A stretch of 64,000 nt of DNA from Algoriphagus sp. AGSA1 (GCF_021390545.1 NZ_JAJUWR010000014.1:1-64000), one strand, 5' to 3'; positions 7,821-18,804 are shown, counted from the first letter of the stretch. Notes: a model not told the origin generated them from the letters alone. Translations and numbers: made by a program.

Positions 7821-8642
7821 ATGTCAAAGAAATTCATCGATATAGAAAAAGCCATAGCTTCTAAAAATCCAAAGCTTTTGAAGTGGATGCCTGGCTTTTT
7901 ACTGAACTATATCAAGCGAGTGACTCATGAAGATTGGATGAATGATGTGCTGGACAGAGTGGGGCACTTACATGGAATAGATTTCGCCAATGGGTTGATC
8001 AAAGAACTTAACATTCAAGTGGAGTTGGAAGGAGCAGAGAACATTCCCAGGACTGGGGGGATCATCCTAGCTGCCAATCATCCGCTGGGTGGAATAGATG
8101 GGATTGCGTTGATTCAGGCAATAGGTCAGGTGCGGGCTGATATACGTTTTTTGGTCAATGACCTGTTGATGGCTTTCAAAAATTTCCATCCCTTATTTAT
8201 TCCTATTAATAAGCATGGGAGAAATTCCGCAGATACTTTGGCCGCTATAGATTCTGTCTATTCAGGTTCTTATGCGGTGTTGATTTTTCCTGCAGGACTT
8301 GTTTCAAGAAAGCTTGATTCCGGAATCCGGGATTTGGAATGGAAAAAGAGCTTTGTAAGCAAAGCGAAGAAATACAAAAAAGATATATTACCTTGTTTTA
8401 TAGGAGGAAAAAATTCCAGATTTTTCTACAATTTGGCTTATTGGAGAAAGAAAATCGGTATTAAAGCCAATATTGAGATGTTCTACCTAGCTGACGAATT
8501 GTATAAGCAGCAAGGGCAGAAAGTCGTGATCAGGGTAGGTGAACAGATTTCCTATCAGAGCTTGGATTCCTCCAAAACGGATGGACAATGGGCTGATCAT
8601 GTGAAGGATATAGTTTACGAACTAGGCAAAAAGAATGAATAA
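7821..8642 (+). CDS. Hemolysin-type LPLAT acyltransferase, GlsA-like
   Basis: A 273-residue lysophospholipid-acyltransferase-fold protein. The active-site motif is NHPLGGIDG, the spacing variant found in hemolysin-like and ornithine- or glycine-lipid O-acyltransferases, and the later IFPAGLVSRK replaces the usual FPEGTRS block. In Bacteroides thetaiotaomicron a protein of this type (GlsA) adds the second, ester-linked acyl chain to N-acyl-3-hydroxy-acyl glycine, with the GNAT protein GlsB adding the first. The next gene here is a GNAT protein of exactly that kind and overlaps by eight bases, which supports the assignment. Whether the head group is glycine, ornithine or serine-glycine cannot be told from sequence. 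Probably associated with the inner face of the cytoplasmic membrane. Confidence 0.82.
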   Translation: MSKKFIDIEKAIASKNPKLLKWMPGFLLNYIKRVTHEDWMNDVLDRVGHLHGIDFANGLIKELNIQVELEGAENIPRTGGIILAANHPLGGIDGIALIQAIGQVRADIRFLVNDLLMAFKNFHPLFIPINKHGRNSADTLAAIDSVYSGSYAVLIFPAGLVSRKLDSGIRDLEWKKSFVSKAKKYKKDILPCFIGGKNSRFFYNLAYWRKKIGIKANIEMFYLADELYKQQGQKVVIRVGEQISYQSLDSSKTDGQWADHVKDIVYELGKKNE

Positions 8643-9606
8643 TAAAGAAGCAGAAATAATTCCGGCAATTGACAAAGAACTAATAAAGGCTGAGTTGGTG
8701 CCGGACCGTTTTTTACGCTACACCAATAACGGGGATAATTTGGTTTACCTTGTGAATTTCCATAATTCCCCAAATGTGGTCAGAGAAATCGGAAGGTTAC
8801 GGGAACTTACATTCAGGGCAGCAGGTGGGGGAACAGGCCTGGAACTGGACCTGGACGAAAACGATGTCTGTGAGAATTGCTATGAGCAATTAGTCACCTG
8901 GAATCCCGAAGATGAGGAAATTGTTGCAGGGTATCGACTGATCAATTGCAAAAACTCTGTCAAGGCAGATGGTACTTTGAATCTCTCGACTACCCATTTG
9001 TTTGATTTTTCAGATCGCTTTATAAAAGATTATATTCCCTTTACTATAGAATTGGGACGTTCCTTTGTTCAGCCTAAGTATCAACCAGCGCTGGATAATA
9101 GGAAGGGGATATTCAGTCTGGACAATCTTTGGGATGGTTTGGGGGCAGTGGTATTGATGAATCCAGAGGTAAAATACCTCTTTGGGAAAGTGACCATGTA
9201 TCCGCATTTCAACAGAGAGGCAAGGGATTTGTTGCTTATGTTTATGAATTACTATTTTCCGGACAAAGAAGGACTGGTCAAGCCAAAGGATGAACTGAGG
9301 TTAGGTTACGATACAGATCTTCCAAATGCTGGAAATCCATTCGAAGACCTGGAATACAAAGAAGGATATAAACTGCTGAATGGTAGAATAAGGACCTATG
9401 GTGAGAATATACCGCCACTGATCAATACCTATATGAATCTATCTCCTACAATGATGACGTTTGGTACTGCCCTTAATGATGAATTTGGTGAGGTGGAGGA
9501 AACGGGCATATTGATCACGTTGGCGGATATCTATGAAACCAAAAAACATAGGCACATGGATACCTTTGAGCGTGACAGAATATTTGGTAGCAGAGAAGAT
9601 GTCTGA
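8635..9606 (+). CDS. GNAT-family N-acyltransferase, GlsB-like
   Basis: A 323-residue protein of the hemolysin/OlsB-like GNAT group (Acetyltransf_5). The central block with IGRLRELTFRAAGGGTG and the later AGYRLINCK and IELGRSFVQPKYQ are characteristic of N-acyltransferases that move a 3-hydroxyacyl chain from ACP to an amino-acid head group. It follows the O-acyltransferase gene with an eight-base overlap; in B. theta the order glsB-glsA is reversed. The pair is likely to make a zwitterionic aminolipid. The C-terminal 100 residues extend beyond the minimal OlsB fold, as in other Bacteroidota members. The gene overlaps the downstream CoA-binding gene by eight bases. Confidence 0.82.
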   Translation: MNNKEAEIIPAIDKELIKAELVPDRFLRYTNNGDNLVYLVNFHNSPNVVREIGRLRELTFRAAGGGTGLELDLDENDVCENCYEQLVTWNPEDEEIVAGYRLINCKNSVKADGTLNLSTTHLFDFSDRFIKDYIPFTIELGRSFVQPKYQPALDNRKGIFSLDNLWDGLGAVVLMNPEVKYLFGKVTMYPHFNREARDLLLMFMNYYFPDKEGLVKPKDELRLGYDTDLPNAGNPFEDLEYKEGYKLLNGRIRTYGENIPPLINTYMNLSPTMMTFGTALNDEFGEVEETGILITLADIYETKKHRHMDTFERDRIFGSREDV

Positions 9607-9970
9607 TAAACTTACATTGATAGTCGGGGCCACAACCAATCCTGGCCGATATGCTTATTTTGCGGCCAGTAGATTAGCTGATGCAGGCATTCCTTTCATT
9701 CCGATTGGAATCAAATCCGGCGAGGTTTTTGGGGAAAAGATCCTGGATATTCGGACTAAGCCCGAACTAAAAAGCATCCATACCATCACGCTATATCTGG
9801 GGCCTGTAAATCAACAAGAATGGATTGATTATCTGATAGGATTAAAACCCAAACGGATTATTTTCAATCCGGGAACAGAAAACCCTGTCTTTTTCGAAAA
9901 GGCAAAAGCTCAGGGTATTGAGGTGCTTCCTGCATGTACACTGGTAATGCTAGGTTCAGGTCAGTATTGA
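9599..9970 (+). CDS. Short CoA-binding (Rossmann-like) protein
   Basis: A 123-residue single-domain CoA_binding protein (YccU-like). The N-terminal TLIVGATTNPGRYAY is the nucleotide-binding loop, followed by the IPIG and FNPG motifs usual in this family. The ATG at 9599 overlaps the end of the GNAT gene by eight bases. An upstream in-frame start at 9533 would lie deep inside that gene and is rejected. Members bind CoA in vitro, but their role is unclear. Its place behind the two acyltransferases is suggestive, yet similar genes occur in many contexts. A 167-base gap follows before gyrB. Confidence 0.82.
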   Translation: MSDKLTLIVGATTNPGRYAYFAASRLADAGIPFIPIGIKSGEVFGEKILDIRTKPELKSIHTITLYLGPVNQQEWIDYLIGLKPKRIIFNPGTENPVFFEKAKAQGIEVLPACTLVMLGSGQY

Positions 9971-10119
9971 CAGGGCAGAAACAGGCATTTTCTGGGATAG
10001 ATTTATCTAGCGGTATTTGTGAAACCCGGTACTTCGAAAAGCTGTGTAGAGTCACTTTTTTTTACTATCTTGCCACATCTAAAAAAGAACTTAAAATCAC
10101 CTTTTTAGACCCCATTTGA

Positions 10120-12096
<1,977 letters not shown>

Positions 12097-12100
12097 TCAA

Positions 12101-12127
12101 AAAAGGGGCGTTTCAGCCCCTTTTTTT
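12101..12127 (+). terminator. Rho-independent terminator of gyrB
   Basis: AAAAGGGGC (12101-12109) pairs with GCCCCTTTT, with loop GTTTCA and a seven-T tract ending at 12127. It begins four bases after the gyrB stop. Confidence 0.9.
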
Positions 12128-12202
12128 AATTGTTAATATATTAGTAAAGCCAAAATATGGAAGCAAAACTTATCTTGCTTCTAAATACTAACCTAGAATG
12201 CA

Positions 12203-14326
12203 ATGAAACCGGCAATTGTTGAGAAGTACGATTCTATTATCCAACAGAGTGATTTGGTAAGCCGAGACCTTAGTTGGTTAAAGTTTAACGAGCGTGTTTT
12301 GGATCAATCGAAGAAGGTTCACCGGAATGTTTTTGAAAAGCTTAAATTCCTTGCCATTACGGCCTCCAATTTGGATGAGTTTTTTATGATTCGGGTAGGC
12401 TCACTCTATAACTACCTGGATTATGACAAGGAAAGGGTGGATTATTCGGGATTGAGAGAGGAGCCATTTAAGATGAAATTAATGGATGAAAGCCATAAGT
12501 TTCATATAGAACAGCATGAGCATTTCTCCCAAACCATCATGCCGGAGCTCCAAAGTCAAGGTGTACTGCTTTGCAATATCTCCAAGCTCACGGACAAAGA
12601 GCAGGAAAAGGTCCACGATTATTTCGTCAAAGCTATATATCCAATGCTTACGCCCATGGTGTATGATGGCTATCGAACTTTCCCGATCCTGATGAATAAG
12701 CTGCTGGTTTTTGGGGTGGTGACCACCAGTCCAGGTGATAGGCAGGATATGCGTAAGATGAGTTTCGTCCAGATTCCGGCCAACATTCCAAGGTTTTTTG
12801 AAATCGAGCGCGAAGATTCTCTTTTGCTTATTCCTATAGAGGAGGTTATCAGGGAAAATATTGTTTCACTTTTCAGAAATGTCCAAATAGAAGGAATTAG
12901 CCTTTTCCGAATTACCAGAAATGGGGATTTCACATTGGAAGAAAGTGAAGATATGGATGCGAATTTTCTCGAGGAGGTAAAGCGGAAACTCATGGAAAGG
13001 AAGAGTGGAAGAGTGGTAAGGATAGAAATAGAAGAGGGATATAGTAAGTGGATGATGAATTCACTTCTGGAAAGATGGAATCTAAAAATGGATTCAGTTT
13101 TTCTGGTCAAGAGGGCTAGTTTGATTGATTTTACTGGACTCTGGCAGGTGGTAGGCAATAAGAAATTCCGTGAGCGCTTACCACAGACCCCCGATCCTGT
13201 AAAGCCCTTATCTTATCAGGATGAAGGTATTTCGGATATTTTTGATGTGTTGAAAGAGAAGGATATACTTCTTCACCATCCGTACAATAATATTGATTCG
13301 ATCCTTGATCTGGTAGAAAAAGCATCTGAAGATCCGGATGTGATGGCTATCAAAATGACAATCTATAGACTGGCGAAGGATAGTAGAATCACCAAAGCAC
13401 TGTTGAAGGCGGCGGAAAACGGAAAACATGTTTCTGTCTTATTCGAAGTGAAAGCAAGATTTGATGAAGAAAACAATATACGCGAAGCCAAAAAGCTACA
13501 GAAAGCCGGTTGTTTTGTGATCTATGGGATTTCCCATCTGAAAACCCATACCAAATTACTGTTGATTGTGAGACGTGACGGAGGAGAAATTACCAGGTAT
13601 GTCCACTTGGGATCGGGGAATTACAATGAAGACACCGCAAGGCTTTATACGGACATAGGCTTGATGACTACCAATGAGGTTCTAGCGAACGATGTGTCTG
13701 AATTTTTCAACGTAATTACTGGGCATTCCATGCCTTCTCAGTACAAAAATCTTATCACCGCTCCACGTGAGATGAGAAACCAGCTGATCGAATACATCGA
13801 AAAAGAGGCTGAAAATGCCCGAAACGGGCTTCCAAGTGGTATTTTTATCAAAGTGAATTCCCTAGAGGATTCTGAAATAATATATGCGCTCTACCGTGCG
13901 TCCCAGTCGGGGGTGACGATTAAGCTTATCGTGCGTGGTATTTGCTGCCTCCGCCCGGGTAGGGTAGGTTTGAGTGAGAACATTGAGGTGCTCTCTATTG
14001 TAGGTGACTTCTTGGAACATTCCAGGATTTATTACTTCCACAACAATGGAGATACCCGGACCTATGCTGGAAGTGCGGATATGATGGTCAGGAGCTTTGA
14101 CAAAAGATTGGAAGCCCTGTTCAAGGTGGAAGCTCCTCTTCTGGAAAAGCAACTGATGAATATACTTTCCTATAATCTTAAGGATAATGTGAATTCTTAT
14201 GTGATGCAGGAAGACGGATCATACGTGGCAAAACAGGCCGAAGGGGATGAGCCTCAATTCAATGTCCATCGTGAATTCTTCGACCTTGATGCCGACAACG
14301 TGATGCAGGTTAGGTTAGTCGAATAA
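12203..14326 (+). CDS. ppk1: Polyphosphate kinase 1
   Basis: PPK1 reversibly polymerises the ATP gamma-phosphate into polyphosphate. The 707-residue protein shows the N-terminal helical domain (LVSRDLSWLKFNERVL), the head domain, and two phospholipase-D-like catalytic domains. THTKLLLIVRR contains the histidine region that is autophosphorylated in E. coli (His435), and the second domain carries HSRIYYFHNNG. It is transcribed toward ppx, which is convergent and shares its terminator, so polyphosphate synthesis and breakdown genes are adjacent but not in one operon. A degraded PPK2 gene lies near 31.5 kb. The start at 12203 gives the family N-terminus. Confidence 0.97.
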   Translation: MKPAIVEKYDSIIQQSDLVSRDLSWLKFNERVLDQSKKVHRNVFEKLKFLAITASNLDEFFMIRVGSLYNYLDYDKERVDYSGLREEPFKMKLMDESHKFHIEQHEHFSQTIMPELQSQGVLLCNISKLTDKEQEKVHDYFVKAIYPMLTPMVYDGYRTFPILMNKLLVFGVVTTSPGDRQDMRKMSFVQIPANIPRFFEIEREDSLLLIPIEEVIRENIVSLFRNVQIEGISLFRITRNGDFTLEESEDMDANFLEEVKRKLMERKSGRVVRIEIEEGYSKWMMNSLLERWNLKMDSVFLVKRASLIDFTGLWQVVGNKKFRERLPQTPDPVKPLSYQDEGISDIFDVLKEKDILLHHPYNNIDSILDLVEKASEDPDVMAIKMTIYRLAKDSRITKALLKAAENGKHVSVLFEVKARFDEENNIREAKKLQKAGCFVIYGISHLKTHTKLLLIVRRDGGEITRYVHLGSGNYNEDTARLYTDIGLMTTNEVLANDVSEFFNVITGHSMPSQYKNLITAPREMRNQLIEYIEKEAENARNGLPSGIFIKVNSLEDSEIIYALYRASQSGVTIKLIVRGICCLRPGRVGLSENIEVLSIVGDFLEHSRIYYFHNNGDTRTYAGSADMMVRSFDKRLEALFKVEAPLLEKQLMNILSYNLKDNVNSYVMQEDGSYVAKQAEGDEPQFNVHREFFDLDADNVMQVRLVE

Positions 14327-14331
14327 CTTAC

Positions 14332-14358
14332 AAAGCCCCGGTTTAAAGGGGCTTTTTT
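14332..14358. terminator. Bidirectional terminator between ppk1 and ppx
   Basis: AAAGCCCC (14332-14339) pairs with GGGGCTTT (14348-14355), followed on the plus strand by a run of six T (14353-14358). The ppx stop codon lies in the loop, so the hairpin serves both convergent genes; the T tract is better for ppk1. Confidence 0.8.
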
Positions 14359-15230
14359 GCTAGATTCCGCTCATAAAGCACCTGGATGATTCCGTCTTTC
14401 AGCCCCAAATCAGGTACAATCATTTGTTGTGACTTTGCCACTTTCATCGCACGTTGGTAGATTTTACCCGCAGGTATGATCACATCCGCACGGTCATGGT
14501 TCAAATTAAGTTTGTGAACCCGCTCGTCAAACGAGAGTGTTTGCAAGTAGGATAGCACTTCCTCTATTTTTTGATAATCTAAATATCGTTTGTTTTTTCT
14601 CGGAAGCGACAGTTCGAAAATTTTATTGATATTCCCTCCGGTCCCAATAGAAATCACCTTTGGGCTATGCTGTAAGTGTTTGATGACGAAATTTTCCATA
14701 GCTGTCCAAACAGGATTTGACACCTTGTCTTCCAGCGCGCGCACTGAACCGATCTGAAAGGATTTGGAAGCGACTTTCTCCCTGTTTTTGTAAATATTGA
14801 GCTCAGTGCTACCTCCGCCCACATCTATGTGCAGGTAAGTCTTTTCGTCAAAGAACTTGTTGAGTGATTTATTGATTAGCTCAGCCTCTTTATTTCCGTC
14901 TATAATGTTGATTTTCAGCCCGATTTCTTCTTTTACTTCTAGGGCTATATCCTTGCCATTGATACTTTCCCGCATAGCTGAGGTGGCACAGGCCATGTAA
15001 TCATCCACTTCATAAAGATCTATTAGGATCTTAAATGCCTTCATCAACTTCACGAATTTTCTTCGGTTGATATCAGAAATTTTTTGACTATGGAATACAT
15101 CCTGGCCCAGGCGTAGCGGAAACCTTAAATATTCAAGTTTCTTGAATTTAGTAACTCCTTCATATAGTGAGATGCTGGTGATTTGCATCCTTATGGCATT
15201 TGAACCAATATCTACTGCTGCGAATTTCAA
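14343..15230 (-). CDS. ppx: Exopolyphosphatase, Ppx/GppA family
   Basis: Sugar-kinase/actin-fold phosphatase that releases phosphate from polyphosphate or from pppGpp. Motifs are KFAAVDIGSNAIRMQI at the N-terminus and the phosphate-binding HIDVGGGSTELNIY. At about 295 residues it is the short, two-domain form usual in Bacteroidota. There is no ATG near the N-terminus. Family members begin M-K-F-A-A-V-D, which places initiation at a TTG at 15230; another TTG at 15263 would add an atypical hydrophobic tail. It is convergent with ppk1. Ppx and GppA activities cannot be distinguished from sequence; the ppk1 neighbour favours polyphosphate. Confidence 0.9.
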   Translation of the reverse strand: MKFAAVDIGSNAIRMQITSISLYEGVTKFKKLEYLRFPLRLGQDVFHSQKISDINRRKFVKLMKAFKILIDLYEVDDYMACATSAMRESINGKDIALEVKEEIGLKINIIDGNKEAELINKSLNKFFDEKTYLHIDVGGGSTELNIYKNREKVASKSFQIGSVRALEDKVSNPVWTAMENFVIKHLQHSPKVISIGTGGNINKIFELSLPRKNKRYLDYQKIEEVLSYLQTLSFDERVHKLNLNHDRADVIIPAGKIYQRAMKVAKSQQMIVPDLGLKDGIIQVLYERNLAKKPL

Positions 15231-15272
15231 ACTAAGTGGGGAATAAGTTATGTTAAAAAACAAAAGCTGAAT

Positions 15273-15485
15273 TTACTTTCTTTTTTGCGAAACAACCAGC
15301 AGGATCACGCCAGCTGCCAATACGATCCCCCCTGTATAGGTAGGCCAATTTACCTCCCGTTTTTTATCGGCACTTATCTGGATCGGGCCTGCGTCGATTA
15401 CTTTTTCTTTTGTGGTAAAAGAAAAGCTGCTGCTGAAAAGCATAAATATTCCTGCGATGATCAATACTATGCTGAGGATTTTCAT
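15273..15485 (-). CDS. Small two-helix membrane protein
   Basis: A 70-residue protein with two predicted membrane helices: residues 3-22 (a run from ILSIV to MLFSSSF) and residues 49-66 (TGGIVLAAGVILLVV), joined by a polar loop, with a basic C-terminal SQKRK. I do not recognise a named domain; similar short proteins occur next to varied genes in Bacteroidota. The start ATG at 15485 is clean. It lies 42 bases upstream of ppx on the same strand and may share its transcript. Confidence 0.65.
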   Translation of the reverse strand: MKILSIVLIIAGIFMLFSSSFSFTTKEKVIDAGPIQISADKKREVNWPTYTGGIVLAAGVILLVVSQKRK

Positions 15486-15529
15486 GGTTTTTTATAGGTG
15501 CTAGGGTGCAAATAAACTTTTAAGTAGAG

Positions 15530-15611
15530 CTTGCTGAAAAAAACAGAAATAGACCAAAAGCATCATATTGAAAGATTGACCCATTTTTTATGCGTACGGT
15601 TTTTTAGCAAG
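15530..15611. repeat. Imperfect inverted repeat, 54-base spacer
   Basis: CTTGCTGAAAAAAAC (15530-15544) is nearly complementary to GTTTTTTAGCAAG (15599-15611), with one bulged base in each half. It fills the gap between the small membrane protein gene and the SLC13 permease gene. It could be a long hairpin or a decayed miniature element; no function is evident. Confidence 0.4.
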
Positions 15612-15667
15612 TCCCATCTATATGAGTTTAATATTTACTCAGTAATAGTGCCATTTTGTTAGCCCTT

Positions 15668-17449
15668 CTAAAAGGGAAAGAAAAAAGGAATCCCTATCGT
15701 CGCTACCAGCCATAGAAGGAGGTTTAAAGGTGTGCCTATCTTCACGTAATCACTAAATCTATAATTTCCTGGAGTATAGATCATGGCATTGGTCTGGTAT
15801 CCCATGGGAGTCATAAAACTCAGACTTGCTGCAAAAGTCACTGCCATGAGCATAGGTCTGGAATCTACCTGTAAGGCAGCGGCTATGCTGATTGCAATTG
15901 GAGCAAGTAGTGCCGCAGTTGCATTATTGGACATCACATTTGTCATCATAAAAGTCAGAACGAATAAGGCACTCATCACCGCTCTAGGCCCAAAATCACC
16001 TACCGTGTCCACAATTGATGCGCCGATTAATTCGGCTCCACCTGTTTTTTGAAGTGCCGTACCCATGGATAACACTCCCGCAAGCATTAAGACTACTTTC
16101 CAATCGATGGCTTTATAAGCTTGTTCGGTACTTAATGATCCTATCATTATAAGTGCTATAGCTCCTGCCACTGCCGTAACGACTATAGGAAAAACCTCAA
16201 AGGATGCCAAACCTATCACAAGAGCCAGGACTACTAGGGTCAATATACTTCTGAGCTTTTTAATAGGTTGCTGTTTAGTTTCTGAGAGTAGCAATAAGTC
16301 CTCACTGTTTTCTATACTTTGTATAGAATCTTCTGTGGCTCTCAGAAGCAGAATGTCTCCAGCCCTTAACGCTGTTCTGGATAACAGGGAATCGAGCATA
16401 TCTGACCTATGCCTGATTCCGATTACCAGCACCTGATTATATAGTTTTTTGAAATTCAGTCCTTTGATACTTTTATTTACCAAGAATGAATTAGGAGTGA
16501 CCAGTGCTTCATAGAGCCTTTCCTCCTCATCAGTGATGTTCTCTTCATCCCATTTTAGATCAGCTTTAAGTTCGATCCCGGTGGTGGACTTGATTTTTTC
16601 CAAAGCCTCTTTGTCACAGTTGACCCGGATGATGTCGCCTACCTGAATGGATGTATTTGGATATACCCGTACCTTCCTACCGTCAGATCGGATAATCTGC
16701 AGTGGCTTTATGGGGAATTTGTTAAAAAGTTCCTGCTTGTAAAGAGGCTCATTTATTTGCCCATATTCAGCTAGGATTACTAATTCAGATAGGTAGTTTC
16801 CCAACTGGATACTTTCTCCTAAATCTGTTTTGGCTTTTCTGTTGGGGGTAAGCCACCTTCCTATGGTCAGCATATAGATCAGTCCAATAGCGAAAAACAC
16901 CATGCCCATCAAGCTCATTTCAAAAACCCCAAAAGAAGGTAATCCCGCTTTAGCTGCTATACCGCTAACCAGAATATTGGTACTTGTTCCTAGCAATGTA
17001 CAAATGCCGCCCATCAGCGCGCCAAAGGATAATGGCATGAGCAATTTGGAGGGAGGAATGTTGTTGGTTTTGTCCAGGCGGATAACTGCTGGCATGAGCA
17101 ATGCCACTACAGCGGTGTCACTGATGAAAGCCGAGAGAAACCCGGCCGTGAGCATTAAGCTTAAAAGAAGATAGCTTTCGCCTTTCTGAGCCTGTGTGCT
17201 TAGTCTATGAGTGAAATTTTCAAGAAGGCCTGTGTGGAAAATCGCAGCAGACACCACAAACATGGCAGCAACAGTAATGGTAGCCGGATTGGAAAATCCA
17301 GCCAAGCCCTCCTCCACATTTAGGATTCCTGTGAGTAAAAAGGCCGCCATCACCCCGATAGATACAGTATCTATGGTGAATTTCTCTGTTAAAAAAAGAA
17401 TAATGGCGATTCCGATAATTGAAAAAACCAAACCTATTTCAAAGGTCAT
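15668..17449 (-). CDS. SLC13-family permease with RCK_C domains
   Basis: A 593-residue inner-membrane transporter. Two blocks of about six hydrophobic helices (residues 1-205 and 400-593) flank a soluble region containing two TrkA-C/RCK_C-like segments (around ELVILAEYGQINEPL and VLVIGIRHRSDMLDSLLSR). This architecture defines the bacterial SLC13/CitMHS-like group of sodium-coupled carriers for dicarboxylates, sulfate or similar anions; the solute cannot be told here. The paired SNNATAAL and SDTAVVALLMP helices are the usual substrate and sodium loops. It follows the DUF202 gene by three bases and is probably co-transcribed with it. Confidence 0.9.
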   Translation of the reverse strand: MTFEIGLVFSIIGIAIILFLTEKFTIDTVSIGVMAAFLLTGILNVEEGLAGFSNPATITVAAMFVVSAAIFHTGLLENFTHRLSTQAQKGESYLLLSLMLTAGFLSAFISDTAVVALLMPAVIRLDKTNNIPPSKLLMPLSFGALMGGICTLLGTSTNILVSGIAAKAGLPSFGVFEMSLMGMVFFAIGLIYMLTIGRWLTPNRKAKTDLGESIQLGNYLSELVILAEYGQINEPLYKQELFNKFPIKPLQIIRSDGRKVRVYPNTSIQVGDIIRVNCDKEALEKIKSTTGIELKADLKWDEENITDEEERLYEALVTPNSFLVNKSIKGLNFKKLYNQVLVIGIRHRSDMLDSLLSRTALRAGDILLLRATEDSIQSIENSEDLLLLSETKQQPIKKLRSILTLVVLALVIGLASFEVFPIVVTAVAGAIALIMIGSLSTEQAYKAIDWKVVLMLAGVLSMGTALQKTGGAELIGASIVDTVGDFGPRAVMSALFVLTFMMTNVMSNNATAALLAPIAISIAAALQVDSRPMLMAVTFAASLSFMTPMGYQTNAMIYTPGNYRFSDYVKIGTPLNLLLWLVATIGIPFFFPF

Positions 17450-17452
17450 AAA

Positions 17453-17728
17453 TCACATTTTTAAATAATTGCCCTTTTTGAGCTTTGCGCGAACGCGGTA
17501 AAAACTCAAGAATCCTATGATCAAAAATAAAATGCTCAATCCAAATGCCAAGTACCCTAAATCTCTCACATGATCAAGTTCTTTCACTTCAAAGAGTGCC
17601 GTTCCCGATACTAAAAAGTAAAGGGATGTTCTGATAAATGATAATAAAGTTCTGTTATTTGCCAATGTTGTGCGCTGTCTGGCTAAATAATCCCGAATTA
17701 TTAATTCTCTTTCCAAGTCATTTTCCAT
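17453..17728 (-). CDS. DUF202-family membrane protein
   Basis: A 91-residue protein with the DUF202 signature REL-IRDYLARQRTTLANNRTL, then FIRTSLYFLV and a second hydrophobic segment (DLGYLAFGLSILFLIIGF), giving two or three membrane helices. Function is unknown; DUF202 proteins often sit beside transporters and sometimes fuse to them. I choose the ATG at 17728 (MENDLEREL); an ATG at 17767 would add 13 residues. It ends three bases before the SLC13 permease gene, and its start is divergent from the DUF3078 gene, with under 50 bases between them. Confidence 0.85.
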   Translation of the reverse strand: MENDLERELIIRDYLARQRTTLANNRTLLSFIRTSLYFLVSGTALFEVKELDHVRDLGYLAFGLSILFLIIGFLSFYRVRAKLKKGNYLKM

Positions 17729-17776
17729 ATTTGCATTGTATTTATTTATATTGGAATAGTTCAACATCTATTAATT

Positions 17777-18676
17777 ATGAAAAGAATTTCAACATTTTTA
17801 CTCTTGATTTTATTTTCTGGGCAATTATTTGCCCAAGAAGATAATGCCTTAATTCCGTCAGATACGTCCTATTGGCTCAAAGAAATTGGCGGAGGTTTGA
17901 ATTTAAACCAAGCTGCATTCAGTGGAAACTGGCAAGGCGGTGGTGTAAATTCCATTGCTTTGGGAATTTACCTCAATGGTCGTGCAAATTATGCAAAAGA
18001 CAAATGGACATGGGATAATACCATGGATTTTATCTACGGAGTGGTGAAAAACAAAGGGGAAGAAGGCCGTAAGTCAAATGACCGGATTTTTCTCGATTCC
18101 AAAGTTGGATATCAAATCAATGACAAATGGAATTATTTCTTCTCTGTTAATTTTCTGTCCCAGTTCGCCCCGGGTTATAACTTTCCTGAAGGAGCTGATA
18201 AAATACTTATATCCAAGTTTGCCAATCCTGCATACCTTACCACTTCGTTAGGTATAGAGTATAAACCTAATGATGAATTCAGCTTGCGTATGGCACCATT
18301 TTCTCCAAGATGGACATTTGTCGCCGATACGGATTTATACCTGAATGTACCACAGAACTATGGTGTGGAAATAGGCGAAACCGTCCGTACAGAATGGTTG
18401 GCTTTTAGCTTGCTGGCAGATTACAACAAAAAACTATCTGAAAATCTCTCGTTGATGATCAGGTACCAGATGTATGCTAACTATGAGACCTTGGCTTTTG
18501 ATGCGATTGACCATAGGTTGGACTTCGGACTCACAGCAAAAGTATCCAACCTGGTGAACGTTAGCTTGACTAGTCTGATGATCTATGATTTGGATCAGGA
18601 TAGTAAAATCCAGTTCAGCCAAGGATTAGCATTGGGAATTGCATTTAAACGAGGGAATTTCCCTGAGAAGAAATAA
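17777..18676 (+). CDS. DUF3078-family secreted protein
   Basis: A 299-residue protein with a cleavable signal peptide (MKRISTFLLLILFSGQLFA, then Q), followed by a beta-strand-rich sequence with alternating aromatic residues (LNLNQAAFSGNWQGGGVNS, RANYAKDKWTWDNTMDF, WNYFFSVNFLSQF). This pattern is diagnostic of DUF3078, a Bacteroidota family that probably forms an outer-membrane beta-barrel. No function is known. Transcription is divergent from DUF202. A terminator lies about 100 bases downstream, so it appears monocistronic. Confidence 0.85.
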   Translation: MKRISTFLLLILFSGQLFAQEDNALIPSDTSYWLKEIGGGLNLNQAAFSGNWQGGGVNSIALGIYLNGRANYAKDKWTWDNTMDFIYGVVKNKGEEGRKSNDRIFLDSKVGYQINDKWNYFFSVNFLSQFAPGYNFPEGADKILISKFANPAYLTTSLGIEYKPNDEFSLRMAPFSPRWTFVADTDLYLNVPQNYGVEIGETVRTEWLAFSLLADYNKKLSENLSLMIRYQMYANYETLAFDAIDHRLDFGLTAKVSNLVNVSLTSLMIYDLDQDSKIQFSQGLALGIAFKRGNFPEKK

Positions 18677-18779
18677 TCTTAACAAATTTTTATTTGGAAT
18701 TTTGATTTGATCATAAAAGTATTATTTTTGGATTCATTGTGGTAGTTAAATAATAGTTGGTTTAGTTTTCAAATAAAGG

Positions 18780-18804
18780 GCAGGAGATCTTCTCCTGCTT
18801 TTTT
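18780..18804 (+). terminator. Rho-independent terminator after the DUF3078 gene
   Basis: GCAGGAGA (18780-18787) pairs with TCTCCTGC (18791-18798) around a three-base loop, followed by six T. Confidence 0.85.

Noticed and set aside
10071..10078. TATCTTGC upstream of gyrB as a promoter
   Set aside because: Two mismatches at the 3' end of TAnnTTTG and no -33 element at the right spacing; too weak to list.
12670..13158. Open frame of 162 codons antisense to ppk1
   Set aside because: Low-complexity Ser/Leu-rich translation typical of antisense shadows.
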